This document shows, piece by piece, positions 24,501 to 33,874 of a stretch of DNA of 64,000 bases. This stretch comes from Chondrilla cf. caribensis (lineage: Eukaryota; Porifera; Demospongiae; Chondrillida; Chondrillidae): the NCBI GenBank assembly GCA_964020155.1, contig OZ026554.1:1344247-1408246 (forward strand), read 5' to 3'. The first letter of the stretch is position 1; the number at the start of each line of letters is the position of its first letter. The notes beneath the pieces are model-generated. The model worked only from the letters and a program-made list of their open reading frames with translations. It was not told where the DNA came from and made no database searches. A program made the position numbers and the translations under genes.

Positions 24501-25978
24501 AGATAGCTCGTATCAGAGCTACAAACCTAGCCAGACGTGTGCATGTTATGTATGTAGGCATGTATGCATATGTATACATGTGTGTAGCTTCGATCAGAAT
24601 AGTTCAATGGTACTCCAGTTGAGCTCCTTGACAAACTTACTGTTGCCATATCCGCTGGATTGAGTGTGTTCCTGGTCAGCATTGAATTCAATGCTTCAAA
24701 CAGCTGAGGGTAGGCTCCGATCCCCTTGAACAGCAATGTCCACTTCAGAGGCTCCTGGATCCTAGCCCGGACAACATGCACAATCGCATAAACATCACAT
24801 GCAGTGAACACTGCATGTTTGTTGTGATTGCATGTTTAATCTCGTTTTATCTGCCCAGCATATCACAAGGTTTAGGGGGTGCCACAGCCCCTGTATTATT
24901 TTCATGTCTATTTTCTAGTAACACTTGATGTAATAATACTTACCTAATGTGTGTTCCTACGCATAATGGAACATATGTATACTACACTACACTACTGCAG
25001 CAGTGAATTTATATTATAATTCATATTGGGCTAAAAGATGGCTGATTTCTAAACGCTGATGGAGAATTAGAAATTGGGCTAGAATTCGTGGGTAACGGCT
25101 TTGCCAAGTGTTATATCTTCAGCAAAGGTTCTTCTAGGCAGGTAGGCTGCGTAGGTTCTAAACCTAATACAGAGACAACCGAGTAATCTGAATGTTGGGG
25201 TGGCTTTTGTGACTGCACTTTATCATTTTTTTCAAATTGTATGCATAGGGTAAGTATAAATAGTGCATTAAACAGGCTAAAATCAGATAGGTCATGGTAG
25301 CCGGTTGGTCAGGTGACACAATTTCTAGCCTCCGGGCTGGGGTTCGTTTACGCACATGACACTAGTAAAAGGAATTAGTTCTCCCAGTTTGGTGATCCGT
25401 CGCAATATTCTCTACTAAGAGCCGTAGGGGGGAGCTTTGGGACTCGCGATTGGTCTCCCAGCTAGAATATTGTTTGAGAAATGGTCATTGAAGAAATTTT
25501 GTAATTTTGCTTGAAAATAATGATGTGAACCTGTTGCCCCAAAAATGACTTGAATATAATTCTCTCTCTCAATAAACTGATGTTCTCAATTTGTAGCATA
25601 ACGGAGATCTCTCATTGCCTCCTCTTGCCAAGGAGGGGTGAGTTGATGGGATGCAAATTGCATGCAAATGAGAAATCGCTTCCCTCCTCGAGGGAGAGGA
25701 AGAGGAGATATTTGCAGCACAAGTAAAAAACTCACTTTCCACTAGCTTCCTTCTCTATCCTTTGCCTGAGCCATCTTAACAGGGGCAGTGCGTCTCTGTC
25801 TACCATCTCCAGAGAGTACAGCACTGCCTGAGCATGGACATAGGTGTAGTCTGTATGGCATGATAGTTTCTGCATGGGGTGCCGTTCCGGGGGAGAGAGG
25901 CAGTTGTGAGGATTGAGGATACAATAGTAAGTAAGTGCACACGCACGTGCACATACACATGCACATGCACACACACAT

Positions 25979-26033
<55 letters not shown>

Positions 26034-26036
26034 TGC

Positions 26037-26080
<44 letters not shown>

Positions 26081-26130
26081 GCGCGCGCGTGCGCGCACAC
26101 ACATATACACACATGCACACACACACACAC

Positions 26131-26197
<67 letters not shown>

Positions 26198-28744
26198 CAC
26201 ATATACACACATTACACTCCTAGTGGAAACAGGGCACTCACCAGGAGCTCCTCCAAGTGAACCTCGAAGACCTCTGGTTTGGAAGAACCTGCCAAACTTG
26301 TCAAATGAGAGGCAAACAAAGTGCTGTAAACGTCAAAGTCTTTAGCAGCTGTGGTGGCACTGGTGATCTCACTCTGGTACCCTGCGTCCGATATCAGCTA
26401 TTGCAGAAGGGAGATAGTGGTGATCTCTGTGCAGTTCACATACATACATATAGTGTGCTGTATTGAAACACGGTGACTTTTCATTAATCTACCACTGCTT
26501 CAGCTGCCAAATCCTTTTACCTGTCTTCATTTCCACGATGAATTCATTTGTGCATGAAATAATGATGGGATGCTTTGACAAACTCATTAATGTGCCACAT
26601 TTTCCAGCATAAATTACAGCAGATTAACGCAAATTCATTGCACACACAGTACACATATACGTATACAGTATACGAGATAGGAACATTAGGCCATCTCTAC
26701 CCTACGTATAGGAGTCATACAGGAAATGTGTGTCACTACCACTGTCACTTTGCATACAGTATTTCCAGTACAAATATTACTGCGAGAATTAATGCTATTG
26801 AGGCAATTCACATCAAACGTGTGAACCCCAAGAGTGGAAAATGGACTTTTCAAGTTCTCCCACATCATTCAAACACTACCATGAATTCAAATACATTGGA
26901 AGTAGGCAATCCTCTGGTGACGTAGAGGTTACATGGAAACTCCTGAACAGTGCTGTTGCTAGTGCTATTGGGCCCAGTACCAGTGCCACTGATGAGATGT
27001 GTCTCCGAGTAGGCCCTTAAACATTGGATGGCACAGTGACCAATATAATATAGTTTAACATATGTGTAAGTAGGTACATACGTACATGCATACATACGTA
27101 CATATGTACATACATACATATGTATATATGTACGTACATACATAGATATACCTACATATTTACCTGTTCACACTACTCATAAAGGACATGTTCACAGCAC
27201 AGACACATGTATATGCTATATACATGTAGACACATACAAGTATAGTAGATGCTACAAAATGCACACAACTATCATATCTACTGTACAAACATGTGCAATA
27301 CACACTGCTGGTGCTGACCTTTATGGCAAACTTCAGTAACAGGCAGTCTGGGAACTGCTCGGCCAGCTGGTAGATCATATTCCTCCATGTCGAGTATCCA
27401 ATCATCTCCTCAAGCCATGGGGGGGTCTGATGGGGAACAGCTTCAAAGTAACTTATGAACGCACTTACATTAGCTCCTTGTACAGATTCACACGTACTAC
27501 CCCCTTGTACAGATCCACATGTACTACCCCCTAGTACAGATCCACACGTACTAACCCCTTGTACAGATCCACATGTACTACCACCTTGTACAGATCCACA
27601 CGTACTACCCCCTAGTACAGATCCACATGTACTACCCCCTAGTACAGATCCACACGTACTAACCCCTTGTACAGATCCACATGTACTACCACCTTGTACA
27701 GATCCACACGTACTACCCCCTAGTACAGATCCACATGTACTACCCCCTAGTACAGATCCACACGTACTAACCCCTTGTACAGATCCACATGTACTACCAC
27801 CTAGTACAAATCCACATGTATTACCCCCTAGTACAGATCCACATGTACAATTGGACACGGTTTTACTCCCTTACATCTTGGAAAGATCCACTAAAAAGCT
27901 GCCCACAAAGTCTAGCTTGTCTACTCACACATCACACATACGAATCACCATGTCTCACCGATCCTGCTTCAGTGAAAATCTTGTCAGCTTTTCTTGGATC
28001 GAAATGCTTCAACACTAGGTCCTTCACATGATCTTCTACAATGCCCTGGACTTCCTTCTTTTTCATTCCTACATACGTATACCACAGGACACATGTAGTA
28101 ATCAATGCATTATTGTGTGTGTATGTGTGTTTGCATGTGTGTGGCTGGTTGGTTGGTTAAGTGTGTGCGTGCACGTGTGTATATGTGGATTGATAGGTGC
28201 GTGCGTGTGTGTATGGATGTTCGGCAAGGATTGCAATTGTGCGCCCATACACAATGTATACTGTTTATGGTGCATCAGAGAGAGATGCAAATCTACAAAC
28301 CGGCAATGTGGAGCATTTCTATCAACTTGTTTATAGAGGCCGGGAGATCAGAGAGGTTAGTGACCATTAGATCCACTGCATCTTCCAGAGTTCCTCCCGA
28401 CTGGATAAACCTTTCCAAAATCTTCAACATCTTAGGCTCAAGTATGGAATCTTTCTGTTGCAATTCTTGGAGGCACTCTGCATGAACCTTTTCCCCGTCT
28501 TCTTCTTCTTCGTCGTCGTCATCCTAGAGTAGAAAGCAGACCACCTGCACTCATATTCCTGTGTATTGATGCTTTGAGCCTCAAGTTGTGTCCACCCTCG
28601 TACGAATATTGGACAATATTCGACCTCCGTACACATAAAGTTATTCGTATACAGTGTTGAGATGGTTTTCTGTTGATGTATGCTGCGTGTATATCTCACA
28701 GGCAGGGATACTCCATCATCGTCCACGACCATTGCCTCCGCCAT
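20039..28744 (-). CDS. NELFCD: Negative elongation factor C/D (TH1), 15 exons
   Basis: NELF-C/D is a subunit of the NELF complex, which with DSIF holds RNA polymerase II paused near promoters. Minus-strand exons: 28744-28700, 28523-28301, 28068-27959, 27426-27319, 26397-26242, 25869-25736, 24761-24641, 24044-23975, 23595-23483, 22540-22401, 22023-21909, 21771-21673, 21477-21337, 20645-20516, 20076-20039. They total 1743 nt (580 residues), close to the ~590 of human, with all phases consistent. Family landmarks in order: an acidic N-terminus, [96 protein letters not shown] [42 protein letters not shown]. The C-terminus differs from vertebrates: it ends in a lysine/arginine tail (KKAKKRKR) that looks like a nuclear localisation signal. 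ATG 28742-28744 sits in an AAATGGCGG context. Confidence 0.95.
20230..20465. repeat. (CA)n microsatellite in NELFCD last intron
   Basis: About 235 bp of CA repeats with a few single-base interruptions, between the last two exons. Confidence 0.97.
20745..21310. repeat. 19-bp minisatellite in NELFCD intron
   Basis: About 30 tandem copies of CCATCCACCACACTACCCT, with only A/G and C/A variants at a few positions (CTGCCC, CCAAAC, CCGTCAACC). It lies between exons 20516-20645 and 21337-21477, ending about 27 bp from the donor of the latter. Confidence 0.97.
21530..21575. repeat. (GT)n microsatellite
   Basis: A GT dinucleotide run in a NELFCD intron. Confidence 0.95.
22541..22800. repeat. Degenerate AACACCAACAAC-type repeat
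   Basis: An A/C-rich stretch with loosely repeated words such as AAACACAACACC and AACAACAACA at roughly 40-bp spacing. It is intronic (NELFCD) and probably a decayed minisatellite. Confidence 0.45.
23240..23432. repeat. CA-rich low-complexity stretch
   Basis: An interrupted run of ACACAxACA words (ACACAATACACAC and similar) in a NELFCD intron. A second similar patch lies at 23660-23825. Confidence 0.7.
24081..24278. mobile_element. CAGTGGAAC-family MITE in NELFCD intron
   Basis: It starts CAGGGGGACCGCTCTATAAA and ends TAGAGGTTCTACTG. The interior is homologous to the copies at 18704 and 35933 (inverted), including cttttggtgccttagaac and gtcctttgtagggaggtg. Confidence 0.75.
25283..25465 (+). 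mobile_element. Possible tRNA-derived SINE
   Basis: GGTAGCCGGTTGGTCAGGTG resembles a Pol III A box, and 35 bp further CTGGGGTTCGTTTACGC resembles a B box. They are followed by about 110 bp of unrelated tail with TGGTCTCCCAGCTAG. The same 14-bp word GGTCTCCCAGCTAG also occurs at about 2637. The A box lacks one consensus position and no second full copy is in the window, so this is tentative. Confidence 0.3.
25940..26213. repeat. (CA)n microsatellite, 270 bp
   Basis: CA repeats interrupted by ATGCACAC words and a CGCGCGCG block near 26079-26093, a possible Z-DNA segment. It lies between the NELFCD exons at 25736-25869 and 26242-26397, ending about 28 bp from the latter's donor. Confidence 0.97.
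26471..26640. mobile_element. Degenerate CAGTGAAT-family MITE
   Basis: The left end CGGTGACTTTTCATTAATCT and the right end CAGCAGATTAACGC...TTCATTG resemble the element at 18469-18643, with shared interior words (ccactgctt, agctgccaaatcc). The right terminus is approximate. Confidence 0.55.
27465..27850. repeat. 27-bp minisatellite in NELFCD intron
   Basis: About 14 tandem copies of a 27-bp unit containing GTACAGATCCACATGTACTA followed by CCCCCTA or ACCCCTT. Variant types alternate in a regular order, with a three-unit supra-pattern visible from about 27480. It lies just upstream, in transcription sense, of exon 27319-27426. Open frames on both strands arise because 27 is a multiple of three. 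Confidence 0.95.
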
Positions 28745-29108
28745 TTTTCCAGTGAGTGGGATTTCCGGTGTTTTACGGAAAAATGACGTCGAGCCGACAC
28801 GTGATGGTCCTCGACCATATAAAAGGAGCAAGTATTAGTGAGTTCGTTTTGGCTCTTTTCTTCGGTTTGTGCTGTTTCAGCTTAGAACAAGGGTTTTTGG
28901 TAATCTAAACTATTTGTTTTCGATAAAAACTACTTAAAGGGACCATAGATCGGATTTGAATAGAGAAAGACAGTTGTCCTTTATCCCCTTGTGGGACAGA
29001 ACGAATAATTGATCCAAGGTGTATCTGATATTCGGCTTATCCGAGGCAAACCGAAGTCCCAAGATAGATTGTCACCCACTCGAATAGTGACGTTTCGAAA
29101 AAAGCTTA
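28745..29108. promoter_or_regulatory. Divergent NELFCD / TAF4 promoter
   Basis: 364 bp separate the two start codons. Visible elements are an ETS-like TTTCCGG (28763-28769), TGACGTC (28784-28790), the E-box CACGTG (28798-28803) and a TATA-like TATAAAAG on the plus strand (28818-28825). If used, the TATA box would place TAF4 transcription start near 28848, about 260 bp before its ATG. Assignments are motif-based only. Confidence 0.6.
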
Positions 29109-30641
29109 ATGGCCGACGGTGGAGCCAAGGAGCCAATGGACACTCTAGAATCCGTTAGTCACAATGGCGGCAAGTTGGAATGTCCGACGTTTGACGGTAC
29201 TACCAGTCAAGAATCGCTTCCATCTGCTTCGCATCCGGTCACTACATCGTCAGTCGTCACCATGAACGGTCCAGATGGAATCCAAGTTAAACAAGAGTCA
29301 TCTTTCAACGCCACCCCTTCAACTCACAATTCGGGTAGTCAGCCAATTGTAGGTGAAACGTGTGATGTTGCAACCGTTACTTCTAGGGTCTTGAAGACAG
29401 AAGGAGTGCCCACATCTCTTTCCAGTACTTTGATTCCTCCTGCAACACACTCGACTCCAGACGTACTGACGGGGACACAAGGCATGATCAGTTCACAAGA
29501 TAATGGGCCTATCTCGGGTTTGCTCGGCTCTACGTTTGTTGAAGTGCCGCAAACTGTAACTCCACCCACCTGTACAGCAACACTGATGCCATCACTGGCC
29601 ACCACATCAACCACAAGTACTCCTAATCCATCACTGGCCATCGTATCAACCGTCAGTACTCCTAATCCATCACTGGCCATTGCATCAACCATCAGTACTC
29701 CTAATCCATCACTGGTCATCGCATCAACCGTCAGTACTCCTAATCCATCACTGGCCATTGCATCAACCATCAGTACTCCTAATCCATCACTGGTCATCGC
29801 ATCAACCATCAGTACTCCTAATCCATCACTGGTCATCGCATCAACCATCAGTACTCCTAATCCATCACTGGTCATTGCATCAACCATCAGTACTCCTAAT
29901 CCATCACTCTCCACCACAGCAACCATCAGTACTCCTAATCTATCACTATCCACCACATCAGCCGCCAGCACTCCTAGCCTAGCTCTATCAAGTTCTTTAT
30001 CAAGCGCAGAACTACGCCCTCCTATGGAGGGACTCCTCAGTCCAAATTCAAAGACAAAATCTTCAACTAGTGCACAGATCAGTAACCATGCTCAAGAGCT
30101 GGCCAAACAGGCACTAAACCACATCATACAACAGAAGGGGCTAGACAAGGAGAAGATATGGGAGTTTGTGTCAAAGTTGAAGCGTTTTCTCAACAATCTT
30201 ATACAGATGGCATCAAGGAAAGGGTCCACAGTTAAACAGGCGGTAGAATCCAACGTGTATAAGCTGATGGTGAGCTTAAGTTTGTACTACGTATGTATGT
30301 ATGCAATTGCTTTGCAAGTGGGAGAATGGGAAGAGTTTTCTTGTTGAAAACTTTCCTTCTCTCCCCATGTCTGCGCTGTGCTGTTATACACATGTGCCAT
30401 CATGCTTGTATGGACACAGGTTTACATCATGAGAAACTGGTACTGATATACGTATGCATACATGGTTATAATATTATGTATTTGCGTGTGTACTTCAGTG
30501 TGTGTGTAATGTTGAACATGATATCTGTATGTATATGCTGTTGTGTTTCATAGTATAATCAAATCACTGAAGAGAACTTTGTGGCTAACTTGGAGCGAGA
30601 TTTGAAATCTTCTCATCAGGATGTATTACTTCCTTTTCTTA

Positions 30642-30708
<67 letters not shown>

Positions 30709-30736
30709 CGTGTGTGTGTGTGTGTGTGCGCGCGCG

Positions 30737-30795
<59 letters not shown>

Positions 30796-31130
30796 ATAGC
30801 AGTATGTATATGTTTCCCACATCTCTTTTAAAGAATTTACTTTGTAATTTCTTGTTTACTCTGCATTGTCAGTGGTTATGTTTGTAGCTGGCTACATGCA
30901 AGCATGTTCATGTGTTGGTACATGCTTTTTACAAATTCATTTGTGCATGTACAGTTGGTTTATAGTACATTCAATTCTGTATCTTATTACTTTGTAAGCA
31001 AATGTCCAGATAATGTATATACATACGTACAAAGTATATGTATACACGCTTATATGTGATGTTCCACCATATTCAGTTCTTTGAAATCTCCTTAAGAAGA
31101 CTAATGGCCAAGCATTTTGTCATTAGTAGA

Positions 31131-31190
<60 letters not shown>

Positions 31191-31219
31191 ATGTGTGTGT
31201 GTGCGTGTGCGTGTGTGTG

Positions 31220-31259
<40 letters not shown>

Positions 31260-31268
31260 CATACATAC

Positions 31269-31341
<73 letters not shown>

Positions 31342-33266
31342 CATACTTGTTTGCGGCAAATAAAGGCCAGTGTGCTTTACAGAGGTTGTTGCCTAGTCTA
31401 AAACTACAAATAGGTCTTAGTACACTAACTATTGCACCACTGGTATCCCTATATGTATGTACCCTATCCCCTTTCATGAATACTTAACACTAAGGTCTCA
31501 GGTCAACATACGTACTTGGGTCTGACATCGAAAACTTCCATGTATCAGATCAATTGTATATTTCTGTCATTCTTGATGTGTAGGAAAGTGTCCCATACCT
31601 AAGACTGTTCATATATCAGAAGCAGCAGTTTGAGCGTTACATCCAGGCCATGGCAGAGAAGAAACTGCAGGTTCCAGCTGTTGCTGGACAGGATGGAGAA
31701 AACCAAGGTGTGCCTGCTAACGGAGGTGTGTCTTTAACATTGTCCCTCGTCCATCATGAAATCGACACTACGTATGTTTCTTGTTGCCTTGTCATTCCTT
31801 TCTAGCTTCTGCTAAGAAGGACCTTACCAACCAGACGCCTCCTGCTGGGTTGAGTCTGTCTCCTCAGGTTTTGTTGAGGATGAAACAGGAGACGATGAAG
31901 CAAGGTGGGGTGGGGGTACCCAGCCAGAGCACAGCTAGACCTGGACCGTCTGCCGTGTCTACGTCTGGACAGCAACTTTCCATGCCTGGGTTGGTAGACA
32001 CAAACAAGACAGCCTCTTCGTTAGCTGCAAAGGTGAAAGTTGCAAAAATGATAACTAAAGGTGCTGGCAAGATGAAGAGTGGAGGAAGAGGAAAAACAGA
32101 TAAGCCAGGGACATCTTCTGCACCAATTCTCGTGGAGTACGTGTGTGTTTTTTCTCTCATATATATTTTATTATGCATTCATATGTATATGTAGATTTTT
32201 TATCCTTTGTGATTTCTGTCCTCTACTGTACATCTCGCTTAAATTTCTTTATTTGTTTGTGTGTAGCGAGGAAGATGATGATGATGAGGAACTAGCCGGC
32301 GTTGATTTGAAGGTAATCTCATTCATCCACAGCTTGTCAAGAGAATCTCACTAGGCCTGTGCCACTATCGTGCTGTGACGATTGTTGTTCATTACTCCTA
32401 CTGTTGTGATGTCCACACCTACGTACAACAGGTTCAGCATGTCGTTTCACTCGTTCACATGTTGTTGGTGTTTGTTTGGTCAAATGCCATGGTTTTGCTA
32501 CAGGTCGTGTACATTCAGATGGTGCTAGTTTCGAGGTTTAGATGTAATCATTATCAGGAACTCGAAATTAACATGTTAACACATAATTATTGGGTGTTAT
32601 CGATGTGATAATTATTATTACGATATTGATGGTTATTGTCATAATATTGTATGTACGTGTTGGTTTTGTAAGTCTCACTGTCCAGGTTAAGAAAATCCCC
32701 TTTCTTCTCTGCTACAGGAGGAGAGTGCACACTTCCTTCCTACATCGGCCATTACTGTGTCCTCTGGACACTGTGAGGATGAGCTGTTAATACCGGCGGA
32801 CCTTCTCAAGAGGAGGATATTGAGAACTGCTGCGAAAAAGGGAGTCACAGAAGTAACTGACGAGGGAGTCGCTCTGGTGTCTCATGCAGTGGAGGTTCGT
32901 GCAGCAATTTCAGCAATTACGTATCTCGCACTTGAGTAGCAGTCTTCCCATTCTCTACTCACCATTCAAATGATCATGTAACTTGCATTATTTATAGCAG
33001 ACAATTACCGTGTGTGAGATGTTGTGTATGTACACCTGTAGGAGAGACTCAAGGTTGTAATGGAGAAGCTGACTGTGATTTGCTCTCACAGAATGCAAAC
33101 TTTGAAGGTACCTTTCCATGCACACGCTCCTTTGCATGTGTACTATTGTGTAGGGTACATAGGTATATGGTCTATCCTATGTACGCACATACGTATGCAT
33201 ATGTACATATGCACCTGTATGTATTGCAACTCAAACACACATGGGCACACACGCACACACACTCAC

Positions 33267-33335
<69 letters not shown>

Positions 33336-33828
33336 GTTAGAAATAACGGTCGGACTTCGGACATTATCCGACCATTTTGGCCATTTGTCCGATCCAAAAA
33401 TACTGGGGTCGGACATTTGACCGAGCACAATTAAAGGACCACTGCCATGAAAGTTGTTCTCAAATCACTTTGTTTAGTTATTAAACACCCGTGGTATTGT
33501 TAAAAATCACCATTCTTATTCTCAAACGAGTGAAATTTGCAGTTTTTGTCTACAAAATCACCGATAATCGGCCATTTTGAAATACGTATAATGACGTCAC
33601 AAGAGGCCCCACTATCATAACAACGTAGTGTATACATTGGATAAGGAGACTTTTATAGTGAATTGTTGAATAATAATGTATGAAGTGATAGTTTTACAGT
33701 GAATTTTATGTTGCATTATGTGGCATGAAGATACATACAAAAAATGTCCGACCCAGATTGAATATGTCCAACCCAAATTCAAAGTGCTCGGACATTTGTC
33801 CAACCACTTTTGCTACCTTATTTCTAAC

Positions 33829-33874
<46 letters not shown>

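Noticed and set aside
24420..24520. Possible NELFCD exon ([13 protein letters not shown] frame)
   Set aside because: Exons 24641-24761 and 23975-24044 join in phase across the conserved ADMAT|VYQHYS...LRIPQFL block, so this is intronic.
26930..27015. Possible NELFCD exon ([14 protein letters not shown] frame)
   Set aside because: The flanking exons at 27319-27426 and 26242-26397 join directly in phase through ...[13 protein letters not shown], as in the family, leaving no room for it.
27160..27858. 232-residue Cys/Gly/Ser repeat ORF and its plus-strand counterpart
   Set aside because: It is produced by the 27-bp minisatellite. Only the part at 27319-27426 is coding, as a NELFCD exon.
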